This document shows, in pieces, positions 34,914 through 44,038 of a stretch of 64,000 nt of DNA; within the stretch, counting starts at the first letter, position 1; each line of letters opens with the position of its first letter. The notes beneath the pieces were generated by a model. The model saw only the letters and a list, made by a program, of their open reading frames with translations. It ran no database searches and was not told where the DNA came from. The position numbers and the translations under genes were made by a program. The stretch comes from a bacterium. Lineage in GTDB: Bacteria > Bacillota > Clostridia > Lachnospirales > Lachnospiraceae. The DNA lies in contig SFRL01000016.1 in NCBI GenBank assembly GCA_004562765.1, positions 1 through 64,000 of the forward strand. Direction: 5' to 3'.

Positions 34914-36089
34914 TCACTCACTCCTCAATGCATCGATCGGATTGAGGCGTGCTGCGCGTTTTGCCGGCATATAACCAAATAAAAGTCCGATGCCTGCAGA
35001 CACACCAAAGGCGATAGCGATCGCCTTACCCGAAGGCGAACAGCTCACTCCGATCATATTTCCAAGTGCAGTTGTCGCAATACCGCCGATCAAAATACCG
35101 ATCCCGCCGCCGATGGTTGAGAGCACTGCCGCCTCGATCACAAACTGTTTCATGATATCCCGCTGCTTGGCTCCCAGCGACTTGCGAATACCGATCTCAC
35201 GCGTGCGCTCGCTGACAGACACCAGCATGATATTCATGATACCGATACCTGCTACCAGAAGCGAGATTCCTGCGATACCTACCAGAATCTTTTCCATCAC
35301 ACCGATCATATCATCCATGATGTCCAATAAGCTGGCCATATTTGTGACCATATAGCAGTCCTTATCGTGATAAAAATCATACAGATAATCTTCCAGTTCC
35401 TGCTGCGCCTGCGTGGACTGTTCCGAATTTGTCATCTTTAATGTGTAACCGAAAGGCTGGGCGCTGCCTGCCGCTCTTCCGATCAGTGTATACGGCGCAT
35501 AAATGCAGTCGTCCATGGAATATTTTGTGGAATCACCCTTTTCCTTAAGCAAGCCGATGACCGTATAGTTATCCGCACCGATCTTAATGCTCTTTCCGAC
35601 CGGATCTGCACCGTCAAACAGTTCATTACATATGTAGGTTCCAATGACGCATACCTTGCTGCGGGAGAGCATATCCGCATAGGCAAGAAACCGCCCACTG
35701 CTGACCGTCAGTCCCTGAATGATCGCATAGCTCTCACTCACGCCGGAGATCGTCTCATTCTTCATCGTCTGATCCCCAAAGCGCACCGCTGTCTGCAATG
35801 ACGATGACGGGGAAAGATCACAAAACTCCCCCTCGTGCGTATCAACAAACTCATACATCTGCGTATCCGTCAGCACCTTGGAACCCTTTCCCATGAGACT
35901 GACCGTGATCGTATCCGCACCCATATCCGAGAAGGACCCCATCGTGTAATCGATCATTCCATCCATCAGAGAGATCATCGCAATGACAGCACCCACACCG
36001 ATGATCATGCCGAGCATCGTCAAAAATGCCCGCATCTTATTGCTGACGAGACTGGAAAATGCCATAAAAAATGCTTGTGAAGTTTTCAT
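34914..36089 (-). CDS. MacB-like ABC transporter permease
   Basis: 391 residues with the MacB/FtsX layout: one helix near residues 20-45 (MLGMIIGVGAVIAMISLMDG), a large outer domain (about 50-265), then three helices with EIGIRKSLGAKQRDIMKQF between the second and third. Partner of the ATPase just upstream, with which it overlaps by 4 bp (ATGA), and of the adaptor at 36869. In Gram-positives such sets export peptides or drugs or act in lipoprotein-like cargo release; the cargo is not known here. Confidence 0.9.
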   Translation of the reverse strand: MKTSQAFFMAFSSLVSNKMRAFLTMLGMIIGVGAVIAMISLMDGMIDYTMGSFSDMGADTITVSLMGKGSKVLTDTQMYEFVDTHEGEFCDLSPSSSLQTAVRFGDQTMKNETISGVSESYAIIQGLTVSSGRFLAYADMLSRSKVCVIGTYICNELFDGADPVGKSIKIGADNYTVIGLLKEKGDSTKYSMDDCIYAPYTLIGRAAGSAQPFGYTLKMTNSEQSTQAQQELEDYLYDFYHDKDCYMVTNMASLLDIMDDMIGVMEKILVGIAGISLLVAGIGIMNIMLVSVSERTREIGIRKSLGAKQRDIMKQFVIEAAVLSTIGGGIGILIGGIATTALGNMIGVSCSPSGKAIAIAFGVSAGIGLLFGYMPAKRAARLNPIDALRSE

Positions 36090-36826
36090 TTCCCGGTCAC
36101 CCTCTCTCTGTATTTCTCTGCCGTTCCGTCAAAGATCACCTTTCCGTCATGGATCTGGATCACCCGCTTCGCCTCCACGGCGATGGAGTTGTCATGGGTA
36201 ATGATAACGATCGTATTACCCTCCTCATTCAGTTCCTTCAAAAAATTCAACACATCCCGGCTCGTCCGGGAATCCAACGCTCCCGTCGGTTCATCTGCCA
36301 GTATGAGCGAGGGTCTGCCCACCAGTGCCCGCGCAATGGAAACACGCTGCTGCTGACCTCCGGAGAGCTGGTTGGGATATTTCTTCCACACATCTCCCAG
36401 TCCGACCTTCTCAAGCGACGCGAGTGCCCGTTCTCTGCGGTCCACATCGTTCACGCCGGCATAGAGTAACGGCAGTTCTACATTTTTGAGCAGATTCATC
36501 TTCGGCAGCAGATTGTACTGCTGAAAAATAAACCCGATCTGTTTATTCCGAATGACTGCCAGCTCGTTGTCCGTCATGGACCCCACATCGACGCCATCCA
36601 GATAATATTTTCCCTCGGTCGGCACATCGAGTGCACCGATAATATTCATGATCGTAGATTTTCCGCTGCCGGATTTTCCGACGATCGCCACCATCTCACC
36701 GCTGTCAATGGAAAAAGAAATGCCGTCATTTGCGCGCACCTCCACATCTCCCATGCGATAGATCTTATAGATATCCTGCAGTTCGATCAGATGTGTATGT
36801 TCCGCTATGCTTCTATCCTCTGCCAT
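36086..36826 (-). CDS. MacB/LolD-like ABC transporter ATPase
   Basis: 246 residues with Walker A GKSGSGKST, signature LSGGQQQRVSIARAL, Walker B LILADEPTGALD and switch His in VIITHD. The typical LolD/MacB insert IGFIFQQYNLLP is present. AGAGGAGCAGGC precedes its ATG. It works with the permease at 34914 and the adaptor at 36869. Confidence 0.95.
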   Translation of the reverse strand: MAEDRSIAEHTHLIELQDIYKIYRMGDVEVRANDGISFSIDSGEMVAIVGKSGSGKSTIMNIIGALDVPTEGKYYLDGVDVGSMTDNELAVIRNKQIGFIFQQYNLLPKMNLLKNVELPLLYAGVNDVDRRERALASLEKVGLGDVWKKYPNQLSGGQQQRVSIARALVGRPSLILADEPTGALDSRTSRDVLNFLKELNEEGNTIVIITHDNSIAVEAKRVIQIHDGKVIFDGTAEKYRERVTGK

Positions 36827-36868
36827 GCCTGCTCCTCTTATTTATTCTCGCCCTGTCCGAAACAGTTA

Positions 36869-38485
36869 TCATTCCTCATCTTCCTCCATAGGAGGACCGC
36901 CCATCATGAGGCTGTACATGTCTGTCAGTTCTGCGCGCGGCACATAAACCTCATCTGTCTCCTTCAGACCGGAAAGGATCTGCACATAGGAATCACTGCT
37001 GAGACCGGCCTGTACCGTCACCTCATGGAAACCGGCAGGCACTCCTTTTGCGATCGCCTCAGCGTCCGTCTCCTGTCCTTCTTCATTTTTCACATAGACG
37101 ACATCACCCCGCATCAGTGCATCCACCGGAATACAGAGCGCATTCTTCTCTTCTTCCAGAACGATCGTCGCGGATACATTCATACCCGGCAGCAGATCTC
37201 CGACCGCATCCATCTCCACCGTCACCGGATACTCTGTGACACCGCCGGTTGTGATCGCCTCCAGACTGATATTGGTGATATGACCGGTCATTTCCACATT
37301 TTCCAGCGCGTCTGCCGTCACCTTTACCTCCTGACCCACATAAATCTTCAGTACATCCAGTTCATCGACCTTCATCTGAAATTTCACCTTGGACAGATCA
37401 TAGATCACTGCCAGCGGATTCGCGTAAGTGGCATTGATATTGTCGCCCTCCTTGGCGTTTTTCGTGATGACCGTTCCCGAGATCGGCGCAGTAATACTGT
37501 AGTCATCCAGCTTCTTCTCGGCACTGGACAACTGGTTTTCAGCACTTTCCAGGGAGAGTGCCGAGCTTGCGACAGTGTCTCCCACAGAAGCATCCTTTAA
37601 CACAATGTATGTATCACCCTTGTGCACATAGCTGCCCTCTTTCAGGTTCAGCTTCTCGATCGTTCCGCTGCCGTCTGCAAGTATCGTTCCCTCGGATTTC
37701 ACAGCAAAGATTCCCTCACTGTTGCAGTCCACACCGCCAATGCTGGCTGTACCGCTCATCCCCGCCGATATCGCACCGGGATTGACCAGCTCGATCGTCA
37801 CATAGGTGACCACCATATTTCCGGAAAGTGTTTCCGTTGTCGGTGAAATGGCAGTGACCGTTCCTTTTAATCGTTCACTCTCATCACCCACATAGACAGT
37901 GGCACGATTACCGATCCATGTGCGCTGCACCTCAGCAGCATTAAAAGGCACTTCCAGCGTCATTGTCGTATTATCATAGACATCCGCGATCTTGCTTCCC
38001 GCCGCGATCTTATCCCCGGCTGAGACATAAAGCTTTTTCACATATCCTTCCTGATCGGAAGTCAGCGAAAGGTTATCCTTACTCTGCGCCTGCGCATCTA
38101 CCGCATCCTCATAGCTCTGCTGTGCCTGTCGCACACCCAGCTCGGCGGACTGGACCGCATCCTCCGCATTTTCCGTCGAAAACTGATATAACAACTGTCC
38201 TTTTTCTACGATATCCCCGGCCTCAAAAGGGGCATCCGTGATCTCCCCCTGTACCATGGATATGATCGCGTACTGATCATTCGGCGCGATCGTTCCGGTT
38301 CCGGTCAGGGTCTTCTGCAGATCCTGAACCGTCGGCTTTTCGGTCTGATACATACCCTCCAGCATCTCATTTGCCTTGTTTCCAATGACTTTCGGCAGGA
38401 TCACAAAGATCACTACCACCAGCACTGCAAGGATGATCAGCCCTTTTTTATGCCGCTTTAAAAAATTTAAAATTTTATCTTTCAT
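36869..38485 (-). CDS. HlyD/RND-type efflux adaptor with two lipoyl-like hairpins
   Basis: 538 residues from ATG 38485, which follows AGGAAGGATCGGTAT (the extension to 38515 overlaps the preceding gene's region). One N-terminal membrane anchor (LIILAVLVVVIFVILPKVIG), then two lipoyl-like units (AGDIVEKGQLLYQF; EGSYVHKGDTYIVL), a coiled-coil segment, beta-barrel parts (VDELDVLKIYVGQEVKV) and an acidic end GPPMEEDEE. It links the MacB-like pair to an outer partner or to cargo. It lies 13 bp after the SLH gene. Confidence 0.9.
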   Translation of the reverse strand: MKDKILNFLKRHKKGLIILAVLVVVIFVILPKVIGNKANEMLEGMYQTEKPTVQDLQKTLTGTGTIAPNDQYAIISMVQGEITDAPFEAGDIVEKGQLLYQFSTENAEDAVQSAELGVRQAQQSYEDAVDAQAQSKDNLSLTSDQEGYVKKLYVSAGDKIAAGSKIADVYDNTTMTLEVPFNAAEVQRTWIGNRATVYVGDESERLKGTVTAISPTTETLSGNMVVTYVTIELVNPGAISAGMSGTASIGGVDCNSEGIFAVKSEGTILADGSGTIEKLNLKEGSYVHKGDTYIVLKDASVGDTVASSALSLESAENQLSSAEKKLDDYSITAPISGTVITKNAKEGDNINATYANPLAVIYDLSKVKFQMKVDELDVLKIYVGQEVKVTADALENVEMTGHITNISLEAITTGGVTEYPVTVEMDAVGDLLPGMNVSATIVLEEEKNALCIPVDALMRGDVVYVKNEEGQETDAEAIAKGVPAGFHEVTVQAGLSSDSYVQILSGLKETDEVYVPRAELTDMYSLMMGGPPMEEDEE

Positions 38486-38498
38486 ATACCGATCCTTC

Positions 38499-40463
38499 CT
38501 ATTTTGCCTTGGCAACGATCACCCGGACTCTGCCTCCGACTGTTCCGTCATAGTATGCTGTCAGCTCATAATTGCTAAGACTCATTACCTTGGACAATTC
38601 TGTTGCATAGTAGGTTGAACCTTTTTTCAGATACACGCCCACATCATCCGCCAGCGTGTAAGCGTACTTGCCGTTTGACACCTCTGTCTTCGTAATGGAA
38701 GTCACAGAGACACTGCCCAGCGTCTTGATGCCGGTCACCGTGCCGTCCCCCGCAAAAGCAAACTGCGCCGGTCCGGTATATCCCTGCATCGCAAAGATCT
38801 GGCCGTTACTGGTGGCAACACCGGTCTGGGAACCGATCTGATAGCTGTAAGTGCCCATAAAAGTCATCGTCTGCGCATTCGCAATCTCACTGGCAGCGAT
38901 CAAAATACCGTATTTGTAATTGTCTCCGGTCACACCGCGCACGATGAGATCCGTGATCTCCTTATCCGCGTTCACATGATAGTAAAGAATATTGCTTGCA
39001 TTGATCGTCAATCCGGCCAGTCGGTTACGTTTCACTCTGTTGTAACTTCCACTGCTGTCATATTCCAGGATCCGAATACTCTCAGAAAGACGATATCCTG
39101 CATAGCTTCCGGCATCGGAACTTACAACGCCATTCAGACGGGTCAATGATACTTTGTTCACAACCGGTTTTCCATTGTCAAACGAGATCTCCACCGGTGT
39201 GCGCTCGGAGAACTTCGTCAGATCCTCCACCTCATACTCGTGTGTCTCGCCAATCGTATCCAGCATTGTTATGTATTTCTTCACTTCATTTGAATTTTTG
39301 TCATCACTCACTTTTTCAGTCTTGGACAGAACAATTCCGCCGATAAACGAATTCAGTTTCGCGGCATTGCCCATTCCAACGACTGTGCCGTCTCTTCCTA
39401 AAAGCAGCGTCACATAATCCCCGATCTCATAGCTGCCCATCGCGGACACTTCATAGGCAAGCGTCTGGTCTGCCAGCGTATAACTCGTTCCGGCGACCGT
39501 CACCGCACTCGGTGTATAGCGGTCCGGCGACACCCCGTTCAGACGACCGGTCACACGATCCTGATACACGAAAATACTATTCAGCTTTTTCGAATAATAC
39601 AACACATCATATTCATGGATATTGTCAGCAGTGCTTTTTGATCCGTCATTATATATCGTTGATTTTTCTGTTTTAAACGGGATCTGTGAACGCCAGTCTG
39701 CACCTGCGATCACGGGACCATCCAGTTCATCATAGACAAGGGGCAGATATGCCACATCTCCGTTTGCATCCAGTGCATAGCCGAGCGTCCGCCCGTAAAT
39801 CGTACCGTTTTTATCTGCCGTAACCAGCATATTATAGAGCAGACAGCACATGTCTCCATACGTCATTTTGTCTTTTGCTTTTTTCTTTATATTTTTATTC
39901 AGCTTCTGTGCCTTGTAAAAGGACATCTTCGCACTGGAAAGATTTCCCTGAAAATCAGAATCACTGTAGCCGAGCATCGCCAGTACCGCCGACACCGACT
40001 CCTGCAATGTCACTGCCTGCTTCGGACGGAACTTTCCCTTCAGATCGCCCTTCATCCAGCCGTTTTGTACCGCGATCTTTATGTATGGCGCATAGGCACT
40101 CGTCCTTTTCACATCCGAATACATGGATGTTTTTACGGTCGTTCCCACCTTGTTTTTGTACGGTGAGAGCTGTACCAGCATTTTTGCAAACTGTTGGCGG
40201 GTTACCTGTTTCTTTAATCCTGCCGTCGTCGTCTGACTGCTGCTTACGACTCCCATAGCCGTCAACACCCTGCGCGCCAGCACCGGGTCATAGGTCGGCG
40301 TTGTCTTTTCTGCTGTGGTATTCCCGGCAGCTGTCACTACTGTATCTGTAGTACTTATATTTCCTGCATCTGTTCCGGACGCAGCCGATGCCGGAAATGT
40401 ACTTGCCACCGTCAGCACCAGACTCAGGAGCACCATTGCCGGACAAAGCTTCTTTTTCTTCAT
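38499..40463 (-). CDS. Secreted S-layer-homology (SLH) domain protein
   Basis: 654 residues. A signal peptide (KLCPAMVLLSLVLTVASTFP, cleavage near ASAAS) is followed by SLH repeats (about 55-205: VLTAMGV..., SDVKRTSAYAPYIKIAVQNGWM, KFRPKQAVTLQESVSAVLAMLGY) and a beta-rich part of unknown type with repeated SxDGxV-like turns. SLH domains bind pyruvylated wall polymers. It stands first in the operon with the adaptor and MacB-like transporter, so it may be the outer component of that exporter or need it. Starts after GAGAGGGGAAATGAC. Confidence 0.88.
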   Translation of the reverse strand: MKKKKLCPAMVLLSLVLTVASTFPASAASGTDAGNISTTDTVVTAAGNTTAEKTTPTYDPVLARRVLTAMGVVSSSQTTTAGLKKQVTRQQFAKMLVQLSPYKNKVGTTVKTSMYSDVKRTSAYAPYIKIAVQNGWMKGDLKGKFRPKQAVTLQESVSAVLAMLGYSDSDFQGNLSSAKMSFYKAQKLNKNIKKKAKDKMTYGDMCCLLYNMLVTADKNGTIYGRTLGYALDANGDVAYLPLVYDELDGPVIAGADWRSQIPFKTEKSTIYNDGSKSTADNIHEYDVLYYSKKLNSIFVYQDRVTGRLNGVSPDRYTPSAVTVAGTSYTLADQTLAYEVSAMGSYEIGDYVTLLLGRDGTVVGMGNAAKLNSFIGGIVLSKTEKVSDDKNSNEVKKYITMLDTIGETHEYEVEDLTKFSERTPVEISFDNGKPVVNKVSLTRLNGVVSSDAGSYAGYRLSESIRILEYDSSGSYNRVKRNRLAGLTINASNILYYHVNADKEITDLIVRGVTGDNYKYGILIAASEIANAQTMTFMGTYSYQIGSQTGVATSNGQIFAMQGYTGPAQFAFAGDGTVTGIKTLGSVSVTSITKTEVSNGKYAYTLADDVGVYLKKGSTYYATELSKVMSLSNYELTAYYDGTVGGRVRVIVAKAK

Positions 40464-40539
40464 GTCATTTCCCCTCTCAGATTATTCATGACCAATCATA
40501 AAACCACAGCTCGATTTTAGCTGCTGCTATTTGAAACGA

Positions 40540-40574
40540 AAGATCGGGCAGAAGGTCTTCTCCTGCCCGATTGA
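40540..40574 (-). terminator. Terminator of the ECF sigma/beta-propeller operon
   Basis: ATCGGGCAG (40543-40551) pairs with CTGCCCGAT (40563-40571); CTTTCGTTT follows on the minus strand, 60 bp past the stop at 40637. Confidence 0.75.
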
Positions 40575-40636
40575 TAGTATACCACGTGTCGTATCTGTTG
40601 TGTGGATTTTTATAAAATTTTAAGATTCTTTGTGCA

Positions 40637-42874
40637 TCAGGTGAGCTTACAGGTGGTGATACGCTCAAATCCCTTTGTCATGTCATAGACAATGACCAGC
40701 CCTTCGCGCACGAGGTACAGTTTATCTCCAATGTAGAGATTCCGGTAACTATCTGTACTGTAATCCCATTCCTCCTTGGAAATACGGTCTGTGGCAGCCT
40801 TTTTCAGTGCGCCGTCCTGCAGGGTAAAGATTCTCTGCGAAATCTGATAGGTATCACCTTTATCCTGCGTCAGAAATGCGATCACATTTTTCCCGCTGTC
40901 CGCCAACAGTGCCTTATAATTGTACTGTGCCGGTGCATAACATGCATCATCCAGCACGATCTTCGCGCTTTCCTTTACATTCGTCGGATCGGAGATGTCG
41001 TACAAGGACACCTTGATCCCGATAAACTCACTGTCCTTCGCCTTGCGCTCCTCGCCCACGCCGATCAGATGCGTGTCATCCCAGAACTGCAGATAATCGG
41101 AAAATCCGGGAATCTCCAGTTCGCCGATCAGCGTCGGATTTGCCGGGTCACTGAAATCTACCGTAAAGAGCGGATCCATGTTGCGATAGGTTACAAAATA
41201 ACCAATATCATCCACAAAACGCGCTGCGTAAACGGTCTCTCCGTCCGCAATATGCTGGATCTTTCCGTGGATCTTTAATCGCTGATCCAATACAAACAAC
41301 TGATTCGTTGTGCCGTTCATCGTGTAATCCGTCGTCAGCACATACAGGTAGCCATCCTTGTTCTCATGGATCGCAAAAGTATCTTCTATATAGCCCGGAA
41401 CGGACTCCGCGCAGTCCGGTGTGATCTTTCCGTCCCCGATCGCGAACTCCGTCAGCTTCGTACGGCCGCTGTCACTTGCCATGTCATAATCCGTACAATA
41501 TAAAACAATGGAATCCTTTGTTACATAAAGCGTTGAATAACCGCTGAAGATCAGCTTCTGATCTGTCGCCTTCTCCGGCTCTTTCACATTCATGGAAGAG
41601 ATGAGTACGCCGCTGTCTGTTCCGTCCTTCGGGAGATAGATACAGTTTTCCGGAATCGTCTCGCCCTGGATCTTCGGAAGTTGATTCTTTACTTCTTCCT
41701 GTGTAAGCGTTGTTTCCTCTTTCGCATCCTGTTTCTGCTGCGCGCCATCTTCGTCCGCAAATAAATACGTCCGGTAGTACGGGTAGATCATCGGATAACC
41801 ATAGTCTGTAAACAAATACACCTGGTCTCCGATCTTTCTGGAACTGTTGTAGGAACCGTCCTGGGTGAATGTGCCGATCAGCTTTGCCCCGGCAGGGCTT
41901 GTGATATCATAGGTCAGTATCTGCGTGTGTATACTGTTCGCACGGATCGGATTGTATGCAATATCAACCATGATATCCTTCTTTGCATAAAAGTCCTCAT
42001 CCGCCTGCTCCAGCCCGTCTGTATCCTCTGTCTGCACGATCAGCAGAAGTCTGCCATCTGACACATACATCTCACGGATACGGTCCATATTTCCACTCAG
42101 CTCCGGTGTGATACTGCCGAGCTGTCTCGGTGTATCTGTGGAAGCATCCACAATCTGCACCTTGTCACCGGTTGCAATATAAATATAGTGTCCGTCAGTC
42201 TTTACGATGTCGCTCTCATCCACGCCTGTTACCTGCAGATTCGTCGTGGAAAAATCCTGCTGTTGCTCAGCCACAGCCATCTGTTTATCAGCGGACGCAT
42301 CGTTGAGCGAAGTGCTCGATGATGCCTCATCCGTAGACGCCTCGCCCTTTTCCAGCGCGCCTTCCGCCATAAGATCTTCAACCGCACCACCCGTCGCGCC
42401 ATACATCTCCACAAAATTATAGTTTCGCTCGGCAGCCAGACCGTTCAGCATCTCGTAGACCTCTCTATAGCTGTCTGCCAGCCGGTAATCTCCCAGCGTT
42501 TTAACCGTATCAGTCCCATCCGGGGACTGTGACCCGTCGTCTGCAACACCAGGTGCCTGCTGTTCCCCGCTCACCGATCCTCCCAGCTCTGTCGCAACGT
42601 CTGCCATCTGAATATCCTCCGTGATCGGCACAAGACCCTGGCTGTTTGCCACACCGTATGCTCCAAGTGATGCCACCAGCACGATCGCAGCAGCCGCCAC
42701 TCTGCTGCCATAGCCATGCCAGTGAAATCGCTTTTGTTCGCTCTTATGTTTCATGGACGTCCTTCCTCCTTCTGCCTCGATACGTCCCCTGATCTGCTCC
42801 GGTTCCAGTTCCGGCGGCACCTCCACGGACTGTGCCTCGCTCCACAGTTTTTCCATTAATTTATTTTCTTCCAT
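40637..42874 (-). CDS. Membrane-anchored beta-propeller protein (PF09826 type), probable sigma-factor partner
   Basis: 745 residues: a cytoplasmic N-terminus of about 60 residues (MEENKLMEKLWSEAQSVEVP), one membrane helix (VAAAAIVLVASLGAYGVANS), a low-complexity linker with Ala/Ser/Asp-rich sequence (about 110-200), then a large propeller with repeats such as HYIYIATGDKVQIVDAS, VYLFTDYGYPM and GYFVTYRNMDPLFTVDF. Coded 28 bp after an ECF sigma gene, it has the anti-sigma layout of short cytoplasmic arm, helix and outer sensor. A role as anti-sigma is inference from layout. Confidence 0.83.
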   Translation of the reverse strand: MEENKLMEKLWSEAQSVEVPPELEPEQIRGRIEAEGGRTSMKHKSEQKRFHWHGYGSRVAAAAIVLVASLGAYGVANSQGLVPITEDIQMADVATELGGSVSGEQQAPGVADDGSQSPDGTDTVKTLGDYRLADSYREVYEMLNGLAAERNYNFVEMYGATGGAVEDLMAEGALEKGEASTDEASSSTSLNDASADKQMAVAEQQQDFSTTNLQVTGVDESDIVKTDGHYIYIATGDKVQIVDASTDTPRQLGSITPELSGNMDRIREMYVSDGRLLLIVQTEDTDGLEQADEDFYAKKDIMVDIAYNPIRANSIHTQILTYDITSPAGAKLIGTFTQDGSYNSSRKIGDQVYLFTDYGYPMIYPYYRTYLFADEDGAQQKQDAKEETTLTQEEVKNQLPKIQGETIPENCIYLPKDGTDSGVLISSMNVKEPEKATDQKLIFSGYSTLYVTKDSIVLYCTDYDMASDSGRTKLTEFAIGDGKITPDCAESVPGYIEDTFAIHENKDGYLYVLTTDYTMNGTTNQLFVLDQRLKIHGKIQHIADGETVYAARFVDDIGYFVTYRNMDPLFTVDFSDPANPTLIGELEIPGFSDYLQFWDDTHLIGVGEERKAKDSEFIGIKVSLYDISDPTNVKESAKIVLDDACYAPAQYNYKALLADSGKNVIAFLTQDKGDTYQISQRIFTLQDGALKKAATDRISKEEWDYSTDSYRNLYIGDKLYLVREGLVIVYDMTKGFERITTCKLT

Positions 42875-42902
42875 CTGTCAAAACCTCCTTCTGTTGCCCT
42901 CT

Positions 42903-43421
42903 CTATTCCGCTTTCAACGCTTCGCCGAGATGCTTCAATGCCCTGCTTTCTCTGGATCGTACCGTATTTGCATTCATATGTAACACCTCAGCGATCTCTT
43001 TTGTCTTATACCCCGCAAATAAATGAAGCCCTATGATGAGGCGGTCTGTTTCCTGCAGCTTCAAAAATTCATCACGCAACTGCAAATGCTCCGGTGCGGT
43101 CACACCTTCCGCCGCCTGAAGCGTATCTGCCAGTTCCTCCGTCAACTCGCCCGGGCGGTTGACATACTCGCGCATCTTTGCTTTGCACTTGTTGGACAGG
43201 ATCGTGAAGATCCAGCTTTTGAAGGATTCCTCTTTTTTCAGTGTTCCGATCGCTGCCCATGCATCCATAACAGCATCACCCACTGCATCCTTCGCGTCCT
43301 CTGCATGCTTCAGCATATAGTATGCGAAGTGGTACATATCACGGTAAATTTCTTTATATAGTTCTGTAAATGCTCCCGCGTCGCCGTTTTTCGCCGCGCG
43401 GACTAATTCCTTTTGTTCCAT
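42903..43421 (-). CDS. ECF-type RNA polymerase sigma factor
   Basis: 172 residues from ATG 43421, preceded by GGAGGAAGTT; the extension to 43529 would cross the leader hairpin. Region 2: FTELYKEIYRDMYHFAYYML...DAVGDAVMDAWA; region 4: RLIIGLHLFAGYKTKEIAEVLHMNANTVRSRESRAL. Partner of the membrane propeller protein downstream. A perfect inverted repeat in the leader suggests an operator or hairpin control. Confidence 0.92.
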   Translation of the reverse strand: MEQKELVRAAKNGDAGAFTELYKEIYRDMYHFAYYMLKHAEDAKDAVGDAVMDAWAAIGTLKKEESFKSWIFTILSNKCKAKMREYVNRPGELTEELADTLQAAEGVTAPEHLQLRDEFLKLQETDRLIIGLHLFAGYKTKEIAEVLHMNANTVRSRESRALKHLGEALKAE

Positions 43422-43441
43422 AACTTCCTCCGGAGTATTCT

Positions 43442-43470
43442 CATAACTGTTCGGTTCCTTTACAGTTATG
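43442..43470. promoter_or_regulatory. Perfect 9-bp inverted repeat before the ECF sigma gene
   Basis: CATAACTGT (43442-43450) and ACAGTTATG (43462-43470) flank an 11-bp spacer, 20-50 bp upstream of the sigma start. It may be an operator or an RNA hairpin next to the ribosome site. Confidence 0.65.
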
Positions 43471-43534
43471 AAGTGTCTTACATAAGAGTAGTGTAAAAAG
43501 AAACGCATTTTGTTGCAAGAAAAAATCAAAAATA

Positions 43535-43566
43535 AAAAAAGCCGGCAGCTTTTACTGCCGGCACAT
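43535..43566 (-). terminator. Terminator after the cupin gene
   Basis: GCCGGCAG (43541-43548) and CTGCCGGC (43555-43562) around a 6-nt loop; TTTTTTT follows on the minus strand. Confidence 0.9.
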
Positions 43567-43602
43567 CTGCCAAATCATCCACATAAATGCGTAGCACATT
43601 TT

Positions 43603-44034
43603 CTAGTATTCTGCCCGCTCCGCCTCTTCTTTTGTCCGGTGCACCGTTCCCCTGGGATGATTCGGCGGTGCATAAACAGAGGAAAGCTTCATCGGAATTC
43701 TTCCGGTGTTGATCACATTATGCCACGTTCCCGCCGGCACAAAGATCGAATCACCACGGCAAACACGGTACTGGGTGTCCATCTGTTCCCTACACCTGCC
43801 CATCTTTACCACTCCGCCGCCCTGCTCCACCCGAAGCAGTTGGTCAGTATCCTCATGCATCTCCACACCGATCTCCCCGCACGGCGGCAAAGCCATGAGC
43901 GTCATCTGCAAATAGCTTCCCGTCCAGATCGCGGTACGGAAATTTTTATTACGTGCTGCGTGACGCGGAATATCCACCACGTACGGACATCCTCCATAGT
44001 CTCGCTTCTCATCTGAATCATGGTTCCAATTCAT
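43603..44034 (-). CDS. Cupin-domain protein
   Basis: 143 residues of one cupin barrel: motif 1 around GEIGVEMHEDTDQLLRVEQG (metal-type residues E, H, E-like pattern), motif 2 GDSIFVPAGTWHNVINTG, then PMKLSSVYAPPNHPRGTVH. The family often acts as a sugar isomerase or small-molecule dioxygenase, or as a binding protein; the substrate is not clear. GGAG, 8 nt before ATG 44034, lies in the end of the decayed MATE gene, showing they once formed one operon. Confidence 0.87.
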   Translation of the reverse strand: MNWNHDSDEKRDYGGCPYVVDIPRHAARNKNFRTAIWTGSYLQMTLMALPPCGEIGVEMHEDTDQLLRVEQGGGVVKMGRCREQMDTQYRVCRGDSIFVPAGTWHNVINTGRIPMKLSSVYAPPNHPRGTVHRTKEEAERAEY

Positions 44035-44038
44035 CGTA

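Noticed and set aside
43425..43461. GGAACC-16-ACTC before the second ECF sigma gene as an ECF promoter
   Set aside because: The transcript would start inside the ribosome site, leaving no leader, so the match to the motif at 9725-9750 is probably chance.
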